Source: Grammothele lineata (Eukaryota > Basidiomycota > Agaricomycetes > Polyporales > Polyporaceae). From it: DNA of 64,000 nucleotides. The position numbers and the translations under genes were made by a program. The stretch covers positions 1 to 64,000 of the forward strand of contig NDFF03000161.1 in the NCBI GenBank assembly GCA_002150815.3. The letters run 5' to 3'. Positions 12,244-24,267 of this stretch are shown one piece after another (the first letter of the stretch is position 1; the number at the start of each line of letters is the position of its first letter). Under the pieces are notes generated by a model that was not told where the DNA came from, did not search any database, and worked only from the letters and a program-made list of their open reading frames with translations.

Positions 12244-14704
12244 ATGTCTGTGCCGTATCCTCAAGTCCAGGAGAAGGACGTCTTGGCCGCGTACTACGCC
12301 GCCCAATCCGGATGCCTCTACGCGTCCGGCGCTCCGCCACTTGCGCAGAGCAGCCCGCGTCGGCGGAGCTATATGCTCTATGCACTCGTCATCGTTGCGT
12401 TGACGGCTTGCACGGTCTTTGACGTTGAGCAGCTCGCGCGGCGTGGCGCAGGCGCTCTCGAGGAGCTGTTCACTTCAGGCTCTGCGGCGAAGCCGAGCGT
12501 CAGCGTGCTAGAGCACGCGAGCATTGGAGACGTTGTATGGGGTAAATGTGCAGACAAGGACGCGGCCCCCGGAGCGGAGTGTGGATATGCTATGTGAGTG
12601 GCTTTCTGAGCAAGCAGTGCAGGTAGCGTTTGCTGACGGTATGGCGTAGCGTGCCGCTGGACTACTTTGACGAGAGCGCGGGGAAGGCGAAGATCGCTCT
12701 GGGACGTTTCAACGCGACCAAAGGACCGAGGAAAGGTAGCTTGTTCATCAACCCGGGCGGTCCTGGAGGGCCGGGGGTCCCCTTGGCTACTCACGCGGGC
12801 CCGTACATGCAACAATTGGTCAGTAAACTTTGCATAGACGTTACCCTGGTACCGGTGCTCATTCGAATAGGTTGGAGAAGAGTATGACATCATCGGTTTC
12901 GACCCTAGAGGCATCGGACAGACTGAGTACACCATAATCCCTTCAGTTGATCCCATTGACGATGCGGCTGACTGAGCCGTCTTGCTTACAGGCCCGCGAC
13001 GTTGTGCTTCCCCGAATCCGGCTCTCGCGAAGAGTTCATCAAGAACACTGTCATCGACCGAGGCTATGACTCCAGCACCGACTACGGCGATGACCGAAAC
13101 CGGTACCACCTCATCGAGACGCAACGGGACGCAAACTCGCTCTTCAAGACGCAGTTTTCCATCTGCTCTCAGACTATGGGCGAGACGATCCGGTATGCAG
13201 GCACAAGCACCGTCGCGCGCGACATCGACTACATTACGACGCTACTGGACGGAGAAGATGCCCTGATGTACGTGTTCACCTAAGATATACGCGAGGTATC
13301 TGGCTGATAGGTCTTTGTGGTAACTCTTGCTATGTAGCCACTTCTATGGCTTGTCGTACGGGACGGTGATGGGGCAGTACTTGGTAAACATGTAAGTACT
13401 CTTTCACCTTTGCGGAAATGAGGCTTATTGTTTGGTCACTTACAGGTTCCCGGAGCGTGTCGGCCGCGTCGCGATCGACGGAATGGTTGACGCAGATGTG
13501 TGGGCGAGTGAGTAGGCCTTTAAACGCTATGATCAAGACTTTCATTGACTTTGTTGGGCAGACACCCCGCCGTATAAGTGGTTCGGCGGCGACTGGTTGA
13601 GCGGGACGGAGGGCGCATATGACCTACTTTTCGAGGGCTGTGCGAAGGTATGCACTTTCTCGTCGGTCACTAGCCAGGTACTGACGTTGTGACCTGATTG
13701 CGTAGGCCGGGCCCTCCGACTGCGCTCTCGCCCAGAAAGAGGGCGAAAACCCAGCAGATATCAAGGCACGCGTAGAGGCATTCATGCAAGAACTATACGC
13801 GTCTCCGCTCCCCGTCCCCAACGCAACGTCCCCCGGGATCCTCACTGTCGCTCGCGCGCGCTGTCAGTTTTCAAGCCTCCCAGCGTCCCAAACCACACTA
13901 ATGCTTCTCACCCGCAGACTTTCAACTCGACGCGCTTGTCAGCCCAACCAGCTGGCCCGACTTCGCCACCGCCTTCGCACAAGCCATGGCCGGCGACGGC
14001 TCCACAATTCTAAACGCTGTCAACGAGAAGGAGCTCGTCGACCTCGAGCGCTCCGCCGTGACCTGCAACGACGTGCGGTCGTTCCCGCCGCCGACCCCGG
14101 AGGAGTTCATCGATGCGCAGCTGCACGGGATGGCGAACGCGAGCCGCTTCGTGCTCGCGGTCGTCACGCACGAGCCGGACAGCGGGTGCGAGTTCTGGCC
14201 GGTGAACCCCCCGGAGAAGTACTTGGGTCCGTGGAATAAGACCTTGGAGAACCCCATTCTGATCGTTAGTAACACTGTGGGTTGTCGTTTCTTATCACAT
14301 CTTGGTGGGAGGGACGACTGAGGGTTGGAATCATGATGGCAGCTCGACCCAGTCACGTCTCTGGCAAACGGCAAGGCGGTCCACAAGACGATGGGGAAGA
14401 ACTCTGGTCTTCTCGTGCAGAACGGACCTGGGGTACGTCCGCATTGCGTCTGAAGGCTTTGACGCCACTGACGAGACACCGTTTCCCGTAGCACTGCTCT
14501 TTAGCACTACCTTCTGCATGCACGACGCGGCACATGCGCGCGTTCTTCGCGAACGGGACGCTCCCGCCCTCTGGGACTGTGTGCCAAGTCGATGAGTCGC
14601 CCTTCCCGAGCGACATGCAGGCGGAGCAGCTCGATGACGCGGCGCGCCGGCTCAGGGAGAGCGTGCGGAAGGTCGCTGCCTACGTTCCTATGTTGCGCAA
14701 GTGA
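12244..14704 (+). CDS. Membrane-anchored alpha/beta hydrolase, TAP-like peptidase (S33 type)
   Basis: Eleven exons: 12244-12593, 12650-12818, 12871-12926, 12992-13267, 13338-13391, 13446-13507, 13562-13647, 13706-13862, 13918-14276, 14343-14432, 14492-14704; 623 residues. After a basic stretch, residues about 40-58 form one hydrophobic segment, probably a signal anchor. The hydrolase fold shows an oxyanion loop (NPGGPGGPG), a nucleophile elbow GLSYG with Ser290, Asp525 in LDPVTS and His554 in GHCS. The last two lie in the C-terminal part typical of the TAP-like family (tripeptidyl-aminopeptidase-like). The expected job is release of short peptides from protein N-termini outside the cell or in the secretory pathway; the substrate is unknown. 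The only upstream in-frame extension lacks an ATG, so the start is at 12244. One intron uses the less usual donor gtcagt. Confidence 0.88.
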
Positions 14705-15086
14705 GCGGACTTATTGTTGGAAGCGTTTCGTATTGTTTTCTTGCTCCTGGGATACCCATTCGATGGATGTATTGTATCTTGGCTGCACGTACACGGCAGC
14801 ATGATCAACTGAGTTGCTCTATTCGCCAATTCACGCATGTGCGACATGCGCAGCTGACGACGTTCCGTTACTTGACCATGTAAGAGTGTTTGGTTGGACG
14901 ATATCACTCGAAGGAGTCTGGAGCACACGTTTCGCTACGTATGCCTCCGCGATTAGCCGCGGTGGCACGGTCATGTAAACCAAAACCTACAAGAATACAT
15001 TGCAGCACATAACAGTGTGTAATCCATTCGTATAACTACCCACTGGCAACTACAGCTACACGCAGCAACTGTGCGACGTATACCAT
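14705..15086. other. Convergent 3' intergenic region
   Basis: 382 bp between the stop codons of the TAP-like hydrolase (plus) and the short-chain dehydrogenase (minus). It should hold both 3' UTRs. No gene seen. Confidence 0.6.
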
Positions 15087-16568
15087 CTACAGCGAGGGCT
15101 TGACGCGCGAGTGCATGTCGGCGCCGTCGAGGAGAATGTGCGTCCCGGAGACGTACGCTCCTGCCGGGCTAGCCAAGAACAGAGCTTCGAGAGGAGTACA
15201 CGTCAGCACCGTGCCTTGAAGATATCGGAACGCCACGTACCAACTCCGGCCATATCCCTCGGGTGGCCAATACGCCCTACGGCGGAGAGTCAGTAGCGGA
15301 TTGAGATTAACTAGGCGTATGAGCTTACCGAACGGGTTGCCGCCTGCGAGTCCTTCCTCGCCGTGCTGCTTGAGACCGAATGCGGTCATCTTTGATGGGA
15401 AGACACTGACAGTTTCCCGTGACGTTCGTGAACACGCCGTAAACTGGCCCTATAAATGGCAACCTACCCCGGGCAAATCGCGTTCACGGTGATGAACTTC
15501 GGCGCAAGGGTCGTAGAAAGGAGTATAGTGAGGTGGTTGGCCGCAGCTTTACTCGTACCGTCTGAATAGAGGTAAGTCAGTGCTGCATCACTTAGCACAG
15601 GGGCCGGGTAATACACTTACAGCTCCAAAGGCCATTGTCGTTGCCTGCAAGCTTGGAACCTGTTGCGGTGGAGAGAAAACCTGCGACCGAGGAGATGTTG
15701 ATGACGCGGCCAGGATCGAAATTCGTTGCGTCCTTCGCGAGCAATGGTGTTAAGCTGTATATGCGATACCTCAGAGCTGGGCCGTGTAATTACTAGCCAC
15801 TGACACTCACGCCGCCGTCACTGGAGAAGTATGAGCTTTGCAGACGTGAGAGGTCAGACCGGCATCACGTACTATAGAAGATGCTCTTTACGTTGAGAGC
15901 GAGGATTTTATCCCAACCGTCCTTCTCCGGAACACTGACATGATGCAGGCTTCGGTCAGGAGAAATGTGTTCGCAATCGAAGACACGGCTTACTTGTCAA
16001 ACGGCGCACCCCATGACGCGCCGGAGTTGTTAACAAGGATATGGATCTTAGATTCACGCTCCTTGATCGAGTTCGCTAGCGCGTCGCAACCAGCCTTCGT
16101 CTAAAATACGTTCGACTCTTGCTCAGGAATATGGGAGGGGCAGGTGAGGAGAGACGACGTACGGTTATGTCGGCAACAAAGTAGTGACAGCTCCCTGGAC
16201 CCTTCTTGTTAAGGAGGTCGCACATCTACACAGCCCGTACGTCTCAACACGCGTATGCGTGAACCACCAGCGTAGACGACTCGCCTCCTTGAGCTGCTTC
16301 TCCTTGCGAGACGCGATGTAAACCTTGGCACCGTTCTGTACATAGGCCGAGGCAATCATACTCCCTATTCCAGAGCCTCCGCCAGTAATCACAGCTAGGA
16401 TACCATCAACTTCCGCACTGGCATACGTGCAGAATTAGGAGGAAACCGTACCGACTTTGCCTTTGACATCGAAGAGGGAAGGGGCCGTGAAGTCTGAAGA
16501 AACAAAGCGAGCCGTTTATAACGCGTATTTTGGGTAACTCAGCAGCTTCACGCACCAAGAGCATCCAT
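15087..16568 (-). CDS. Short-chain dehydrogenase/reductase
   Basis: Twelve coding exons, in transcript order: 16556-16568, 16452-16493, 16285-16394, 16163-16225, 15994-16100, 15873-15934, 15811-15820, 15621-15754, 15468-15561, 15329-15405, 15241-15276, 15087-15184; 281 residues. It is a classical NAD(P)-dependent SDR: cofactor motif TGGGSGIG at residues 22-29, LVNNSGA in the middle, NISSVAG, and the catalytic pair Tyr181/Lys185 in YGTSK. The C-terminus LASPAGAYVSGTHILLDG is typical. Substrate cannot be told from sequence. Two oddities stand out. Exon 7 is only 10 nt but is needed, because skipping it creates a stop. The intron after exon 3 starts with GC (donor AG|GCGAGT), the only choice that keeps frame with the next exon. 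It converges on the TAP-like gene. Confidence 0.9.
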
Positions 16569-18260
16569 GATAGTCTGTGTATGAGTATGCAAGGAGATGG
16601 TGGCGGAGCAAAGGAAAGTGAGACAAGTGAGACATACCCCGCATCCCCAACTCTTCCCCACAAGGCACCGGTGACCGGTACCTCGGAGGCCATGATACCC
16701 GGGCGTCTAGTAGCTTTCACCTCGGCTGTGGGCACGTGGTGCGGTTCCGGTCCTTTGCACCGTCGTACGCCGTCGTGAACCAACTTGAGGTCACCCCAGC
16801 TCTCTGTGTCGTTCTCAGGCTCTGGCGGCGACAGGGACCTGCAGCTCAGCCCCACCATCTCCCGACGCTTCTCCTCGTCGCCGCCGTCTATGCCTACGAC
16901 ATCAATACATCTGTTCTCGTTAATCAACTTCCCTCAATCCATGCTGGTCGAAGCTTTCATGATCAACATTGTGACCAGAGCTGCCATCCATTCGGAATAA
17001 GCTGTCAGAGTTGGTGGGGTGATTCAGCCTAATGTTGTGGAGACATAAGAGGCCATGCTGTTGGTTTGGTCTTGCTTGGGAGGGCCTGCACTCTAGGCAT
17101 CTGCCTTGAGAGGTGAGTCTTGGCACAATCAGAATAATTTGCTTCGCTGTTCCTCCGCGACAATTCCGAACCTGCGTCGAACCCGCATGAACAAGATGCT
17201 CCATTGGCCCTCGATTAGGCATATACTGGACGAAACACTGGGTTGACGATAACCCGATGGCGAGCGAAAGAAGTTCTATCCAATGGAGGACTCGTCTTTC
17301 ACCACCACTGTGCCGGCATGTGCTTGTTCACCGTTGAAGCCTGACTCGGGGTTGGTGCAGGTTGGTGCAGCTCGTTCCTGTACGCGATAGAGCTTTGTTG
17401 ACTTGTTGCTCCAAGATTTTAGAATGTCTTCTCCGTTCTCGCGATATTTTCAGCACCTCGCAGCAAACCACATGCGCTCGAACCCCGTTGTTACCATTTT
17501 CGGCCGCGAACGTCGGACCGTACAAAGCGCACCACAATCAAATGGGCTAGAAGCCGTCCCGCTTATCACGAGCACATACTGCTGGTCTCATGGTCCAGAC
17601 TCTTGAGATCGACGGCATGCTGCACATGGGTCACGCGTATCCAAGGCGGTACCGGGGGGATGCACAACGCGGATCACACCAAGTAATGACCAGGCTTACC
17701 TTGACGCCAACAAGCGCGGACGAGCCCGACCTGGTCACGGGCGGCGGCCGCAGCAGCGCTTGGTATGGTCGCCTCAGCATTACCTACCTGCGTAGATGGC
17801 CTCACATGCTTCTTCTATTTGTTTGCTTAGCTCTCGCACCACGCGGTCATTGCGCTAGGGACGCCCTCATTCGGCCGACCCCTTGGTTACGTTGCGCGCG
17901 CAACATCACATCTCTCAAAACGGCCCTTCGCCGAAGTTTGTGAACGGTCGATCTTCCGAAAGCTCATGATCCGTCTAGCGGGAAAAAAGTCGGCGGTCAT
18001 ATGTCGGCAATCACGTTAACGCAAGCCTGCAGGTTGCGAAGCAGGATGACCACGCGTTCCTGAACTCAACAGCTCGGTTCGTCCGGGGGAAGTCCAGCGA
18101 AGTACGTTCAGGCTCAAGGCGGCCTAGTCACTCTAGGCTTCTGAAGCTTCGCTGCTGCAGGGTATAAATACAGGAAGACGGTCATGGACAGCCTGCAGTG
18201 GATCTTGAATCCTCTACCTCTTGCCCACCTCTCAGCTCGTGTTTAGCACCGAGAGTAGCC
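16569..18260. other. Intergenic before the TLP array
   Basis: No coding sequence that I can support. It contains the SDR promoter at the left and the first TLP promoter at the right. Confidence 0.55.
18163..18170 (+). promoter_or_regulatory. TATA box of TLP1
   Basis: tataaata, 98 bp upstream of the TLP1 start codon. The other four array genes have a TATA-like element at almost the same distance. Confidence 0.75.
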
Positions 18261-19493
18261 ATGAAGAACGCCATTGTCGCCGCCGCTCTCGCTTTCGCGA
18301 CTACTGCGTCCGCCCGGACGTTCACCGTGTACAACAACTGCCCGTTCACTATTTGGTACGTATCCCTCGTTGCTCTTGTTTTCGTTCCCTTAGCTGAAGC
18401 TCTACAGGCCCGCTGTATGCCTCTCCCATTGTTTACTCCGTTGATCATTTTACCGATTTTATCTCAGATGTTCACCGACCTTAACGTCGGGACGGCGGTG
18501 CCGAATTACCCTACCGGGTTCGTCTGCTTTCACCGATCGCGTCGATCTTCATCTTCTGACAACGATTTCGTTCCACGTGTAGCTGGGCACAGAATGCTTA
18601 TCAGGCGGTGTCGTTTTCCGTACCGGATAACTGGAAGGCCGGCCGAATTTGGGTCAGTGCTTAGGAGGGCGTCCCTCTACTGATGGTACATCACGCTCAT
18701 GCTTCTCACCGGACAGGGTCGTCGGGACTGCGACTTCAGCACGAACCCGGGCCCCAACTCCTGCCTGGATGGTGGCTGCAACGGTGGTCTTGAGTGTGAC
18801 CCCCATACCGGCACGGTATGCCTGCCGGAACTCTGCTGATGCGTTTCATACTGAGAGGATGCCTCCAGGGTGTTCCTCCGGCAACGGTGGCTGAATTCAC
18901 GTTCCAAGGCGATGGCAACCAAGACTTCTACGATGGTCCGTCTTCAATTAATGACCTTCTTTATCCCAGCACTGAATCGTTGTAACGCTTATTCAGTCTC
19001 GCTCGTCGACGGCTACAACCTGCCTCTCCGTATCAACAACAACAAAGGCTGCGGTGTTGCCGACTGCCCCGTCGACCTTGGCCCTAACTGTACGCATGAC
19101 CTCCCTTCTCACCTGATGCATGGGTGACGCTGATCAATCGTGCTGATTCTAGGCCCATCGGCCCTCATCGGCCCGTTCGACTCTTCCGGCTTCCCTGTCG
19201 GCTGCAAGAGCGCATGCGAGGCTGGGCTTGGCGACCCCTCCAACAGCCCGAACTGCTGCACGGGATCGCACAACACTGCCGCGACTTGCCCCCCGTCCGG
19301 CGTGCAGTACTACAGCTATTTCAGTACGTGTTTTCATGCGCTCATCAAGGGAGAGTCCAGTGCTGACTGAGAATGTGCAGAGGGCAACTGCCCCAACTCG
19401 TACGCGTATGCGTATGACGAGTCCAGCGGCACCGCCTTGTGGACGTGCGACTCCGGCCTTGCGGCCGACTATACGATCACCTTCTGCCCGTGA
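18261..19493 (+). CDS. Thaumatin-like protein 1 of a five-gene array
   Basis: Nine exons: 18261-18355, 18408-18414, 18468-18517, 18583-18652, 18717-18815, 18869-18935, 18997-19089, 19153-19323, 19381-19493; 254 residues. A signal peptide (about residues 1-19, ending near TASA) is followed by a thaumatin/PR-5 domain starting RTFTVYNNCPFTIW and ending YTITFCP. Sixteen cysteines match the eight disulfides of the family. Acidic residues lining the thaumatin cleft appear in AEFTFQGDGNQDFYD and VDGYN. Secreted fungal TLPs bind, and some hydrolyse, beta-1,3-glucan and act in wall remodelling or antagonism; which applies here is not known. Exon 2 is a 7-nt microexon. The 171-nt eighth exon equals the 87+84 nt exons of the paralogues, so one intron has been lost precisely here. 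Confidence 0.93.
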
Positions 19494-21252
19494 AAGCGGC
19501 CTTCCCTCTGCATCAGAATCTATTCTTCACAAATCTAGTTTTTGGGGCCCATGTTCGATGTTGTCTATTCGTGGTCAATTGAATGTACTTTTGCCGAACT
19601 CCGTTAGCGTTATGGGGTGCGGGTTGTTGCCAGCCTTCTACTCGTAAACCCAATGGCGTTCTTCAAGGCGGGTCAGGTGGGGAATAATTGCATTATCCGC
19701 GTCCAATGGGGCTGAATAGGGTTTTCGGTCTGCAGTTCAGCATTCTCCGGCTGTGAAGTGGACAATGATGTGACACCCTACGGCAGTTCGCATCATGACC
19801 ATATGAGCAGAGACGTGCATACGGCACTGTTTACAGCGGCCATGCGCCGTCCGGCCTTTGGCTATCCCATCAGTCAAGCTAACAACGGTGAGTGTACTGA
19901 GGACCGTGGGAAAGTTGATGTCAGGCAGTGCCGCTGTTCGAGCTCGCTGTCCGGCGAGCTCTTGGCTTTCTCGCATCCTTTGAAATGGCTACCATCGCTG
20001 ACTCGGAGTCTCCTTTCCGCTGATGCTTTGTCCCGGGCTTTCCAAACGACGTCTGGCTTATGCTTTCACCTTAGAACATCACTAGCGTCTCCCTCATTAA
20101 TGTCAATGCTTCTCGATCAGTAATGCGGGCATCGGTAGACGTCAGCGCTCGGGGTTATGCCAAAAATCGAATCCTCTGTGGCGCTTTCCGGTGTGCACGC
20201 CGCTCGCAAACGTGCACACGCTGGTCGGTCTATCACATATGAGTGGTGCGCACATCTTTCTACAGAACCGGCATTAGTAACTTCACCTCCTATGATGATC
20301 GTAGCCGAGAAGAAGGATCGAAGTCCAGTCATGTAGGGTTCCCGCTCCTATGCCGATGTCACTTTCGTTGTGCGTCAAAGGGGTAGCCGTGACACAAGCT
20401 TTACGGTGCGTCTAACCTCATTTTTCTACATGAAGGTCGATTCTAATCACGTTTACCAACACCTTAGTGTCTTACCCTAGAAGAATCCTCATACTCGAAC
20501 TTCTACGCAACCCGGGGGCTTTATCGACACCTCGACGACCGTACAGCCTGTTCACCTACTCCAAGGATACTCCGATCCACGGGATCAGTACGGGATGTCA
20601 ACAATCGCCGCGTGCCTCCCACGATCTAGGCCACGCGCCCCAGTCCGGGCTTGTCGAATGCATCCGCGCAGCCGGGAACGTAGACCAGACGTATGGCCGT
20701 CTCGGCGACGCATGATGCCACCATGGGAAGGTTTGACTTCCTTCTGCATCTGCCGAAAGTTGCATTCGCCACTGCTGCCACCGCCACCGCCGCCACCCAC
20801 GGCCCTCCGCGTCCATCCTTTCGAAGGTCCCCGTGCTCTCGGCCTCCACTTCTCTAGGCCCTTCTCCTCAGCCGCGCGGCTACGTCACATCTGCCAAGGA
20901 ACAGCTGTCAGCCCCGGCGGACCAGCTGAATGTGTCCTTCGGAGGCGGCAACGTGAGCACCGGCCCTTCCCAAACGGCAGGCGGTAGCGAAAATGCTGGC
21001 CAGAAGCAGCGGCCGAGCCTCATTTCGCGCTCGTGACCATGCGTTCCAGTGCCGTGCGTGAGCGCAGAGGCGGTCATGCGCGCGCTGGCTTAGGGCGTCC
21101 GGCGAGAGTATGGTTCTCGTAGCGCGAAAGGACGAAGCCACCGCCGAGTACAAAAGACGAAGAAATCCGGGCTGGGACCGTCAGTGAACCTGGTTCATCT
21201 CCCACTGTCGAGACCACCGATTCACGCTCAAGTTCTCTACAAGCTACTCGCT
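19494..21252. other. TLP1-TLP2 intergenic region
   Basis: About 1.76 kb with no supportable gene. It carries a run of CCRCCG trinucleotides near 20775-20800 and the TLP2 promoter at the right end. Confidence 0.55.
21149..21156 (+). promoter_or_regulatory. TATA-like box of TLP2
   Basis: tacaaaag, 104 bp upstream of the TLP2 start. The identical octamer occurs before TLP5. Confidence 0.6.
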
Positions 21253-22588
21253 ATGAAGCAGGTTGCCGTTGCCGTTGCACTTGCGTTCGCCACCGGGTCG
21301 GCCGCTAGGACGTTCACTGTGTTCAACCAGTGCCCGTTCACCATCTGGTGAGTCTCTGCGGGACGGCTCACGCCTCTTCAAAGCACCTGTCACTGACCTA
21401 TGACGAATATATCCAGGCCCGCCGTATGTTCTCAGGATGTGAGGACAAATGCTGTTGTTGCTGACACCGCCACAGCTTTTCACAGACCTCAACGTGGGCA
21501 ACGCGGTTCCTAACCAGCCCACGGGGTAAGTCTAGTCAGGCGTGCGAACGATGCTCCTTATTGACGTCACACGCTCTACGCAGGTGGGTACAGAACGCGT
21601 TCCAGACCGTCTCGTTCTCTGTGCCCAACAACTGGAAGGCCGGGCGGATCTGGGTGAGCACAGTCGTGCATGGTGCCGCACCCGGCCCTCCCTTATGCTC
21701 ACGTCTGATACTCGCTAGGCCCGTCGCGACTGCGACTTCAGCGTGAACCCAGGACCTAACTCTTGCCTTGATGGCGGCTGTAATGGCGGCCTTTTGTGCG
21801 ACTCGCACACGGGTACGGTACGTCCCATCGTGGATACCATTCCACGTTGTGATGGCTCATGCCACTCCCGCCTTCCATGCGCCGTAGGGTGTTCCGCCCG
21901 CTACAGTGGCAGAATTCACGCTCCAGGGTGACGGAAACAAAGACTTCTACGACGGTATGATCTCATCCTCCTGCCACTCGACGACGTGACAACTGCTCAC
22001 GCGTAATACGCTTAGTCTCCCTCGTTGACGGCTACAACCTTCCGATGCGGATCAACAACAACAAAGGTTGCGGCGTCGCCGACTGCCCCGTGGACCTGGG
22101 TCCGAACTGTATGTGCTTCTCGCCATCTCACCGGGCCCATAGGCTGCGGCGCTGATCGGTCATATACCCCTCTAGGCCCGGCCGAACTCAAAGGCCCATT
22201 CGACTCGACCGGCTTCCCTGTCGGCTGCAAGAGCGCTTGCGTGGCCGGTCTCGGAGACCCGGGTATGTGTCATTGCTTTTGCTTCGGGTGACTTCGCCCA
22301 TATTGATGTTCTAAACTTCTCCGGCTTAGTGAACAACCCGAACTGCTGCACCGGAACCCACAACACCAGGGAGACGTGCCCGCCGTCTGGTGTTCAAGAC
22401 TACAGCTACTTCAGTCCGTGCCCCTCGCATTTACTCTGGGGCGTTTGCTGACTTGATGTTTGTTCGCAACTGTAGAGGGTAATTGCCCTAACTCGTACGC
22501 TTATGCGTTCGATGAACCGAGCGGGACCGCGCTCTGGACGTGCGACTCCGGCCTCGCGGCCGACTACACCATCACGTTCTGCCCGTGA
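21253..22588 (+). CDS. Thaumatin-like protein 2
   Basis: Ten exons: 21253-21347, 21417-21423, 21476-21525, 21584-21653, 21719-21817, 21888-21954, 22016-22108, 22176-22262, 22330-22413, 22476-22588; 254 residues. It has the full complement of introns, so this structure is probably nearest the ancestral one. The signal peptide (MKQVAVAVALAFATGSAA) precedes the thaumatin domain with the NQCPFTIW start, RRDCDF, the acidic-cleft segment NKDFYD and the FCP end. It is close to TLP1 and TLP5 in both sequence and the intron at the PTG/W junction. The 7-nt exon reads G CCC GCC and encodes the end of Trp plus Pro-Ala. The predicted product is secreted; a beta-glucan-directed activity is plausible from the family only. 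Confidence 0.93.
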
Positions 22589-24267
22589 AGTCCAAAATAA
22601 CGGTCTCATAACGCCACTGTCTCTCGGGCGTCGATCTGCTAACAGTACTGCCAAGAAAGCTGGATGAGAAGCGAAAGGATTCGCTAGGATACGTCGAATA
22701 TGATGTGTTTCAGTAGTATGTTCTCTGATGTTTGGCTGGAATGACATATCAGGGTTGGATGTTGGAGTTTGGATGTGCAAATTAGTATTCCTGTCCCTGT
22801 AGGCCTGTACGCATGAGAATTGATGGGCCCATTTCTAAGGGCCGGGGGGACTCGGGGTCTCATTAATGTGAACTCATTCAACTACCTTGTACTTGAAGTA
22901 GTAGCGATGTTAGTAGCGGCGGGTTTTCGGAAATGTACCATAGTATCCGTGGGAAATCCGGCTTCCGGCCATCTGAGTGCCGTTGCGGTTGGCGCCCATG
23001 ACGATGCTTCGTGCCAGGCGACATCATGAACACAACCGCCCGGGGCGCCATGTCCGAGAGGCAGTTCAACTGCACCGTTCTTCGTCGTCCATTCACCAAT
23101 CACCGCTATGGACAAAGAACAAACCCAGCTGCTCGTTAGGACGGGTGCTCACGACAACAGTTCAAGTCGTACATATGGGTTCTTCTGTGGGATTCCAGTG
23201 GGCCTCGGTAACAGCCCGGGGGCGGACGACAATCTCAGGACCTCTAACACCGGCTGCAATGGTGGGGGTTCATTTCAAAGAAGAGGGCCATAGTGTGCTC
23301 AGATACAAGTTGTGACAATGTACGCCTCAACCGCCTTGTGAGTCTTCATGGAGCTCAGTCTGCCATGATTGACTCTGACTTTCCTGGGTCCTGTATGGCA
23401 CAGCCTGTCATGATATAAGTCCCTCCGCTCACCTGTCAAGAGGCCAGTACTCGAACCCTCCCAGTGTCTTGGCACGACTCGCGGAGCGATCTAGTCCAGT
23501 CCTGCATTCCAATCTCTCCGCGGGTGCACTGCAGCAGAGTCGCCTACACAGGATACTCCACCGGCCACACTGCACTCATCACTTCGCAGTATTCCCCGCC
23601 GAGCTCGGAGTCCGTCTAGAGGTGGAGCACGGCTTGAATCGAAGTCTATGGCGCGTCCGGCATAGTCTTCCATGAAAGTCCGGGGTCGCGAAGTGCGAAG
23701 TGGGCGGTGGGACGCCTAGAGAACCCCCGGCTCGGGATCAATCACCCCGCGCTCCGTTCCGGCGAAACGCGTGGCGGCACCCAGCGCAATTCCCGGGAAG
23801 GCAGTCGGAGTATTCGCTAGCCACCATGGATCGCGCCTTCGTTTGCATCCTTGGCCGCATATGGGGCATGCTCGAAGGGTCCCTCGACGTCATGTGCGCT
23901 CTATTTGCCGCAGCTGACTTCGTTGTTAGCCTCCAAGGGTCGACCGGAGTGGATAGCGAAGGCTATGCTAGTGACTGTGCGCCGGCTGATGTCTCCGAAG
24001 ACTCGTCTAGTGACGAAGATGGGGTGGAACCGATAGCTGGGCGAGTCGCCCTCGACTTAGGCTCTAACATGAAACGTACGTGCTACGTCGCAGGAATACG
24101 CTACGCGCTGTGTCTGGAGGCTGACCCGTTCAAAATCAGCCACGGGCCGCGTCTATTGCCTTACGCCTCCTGTATATAAGACCTAGGAAAGGTCTCCGGT
24201 AAACCTCAGCGGACCTCACTGTTTCACGCACAGCTACCACTTCTACTATTCGACTCGAATCTCCAAC
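22589..24267. other. TLP2-TLP3 intergenic region
   Basis: About 1.68 kb with no gene. Short identical words recur in the TLP3-TLP4 gap at a shift of about 3.0 kb (for example ttggcgcccat at 22989 and 25996), showing that this spacer was duplicated with the gene. Confidence 0.6.
24173..24180 (+). promoter_or_regulatory. TATA box of TLP3
   Basis: tatataag, 95 bp upstream of the TLP3 start codon. Confidence 0.7.
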
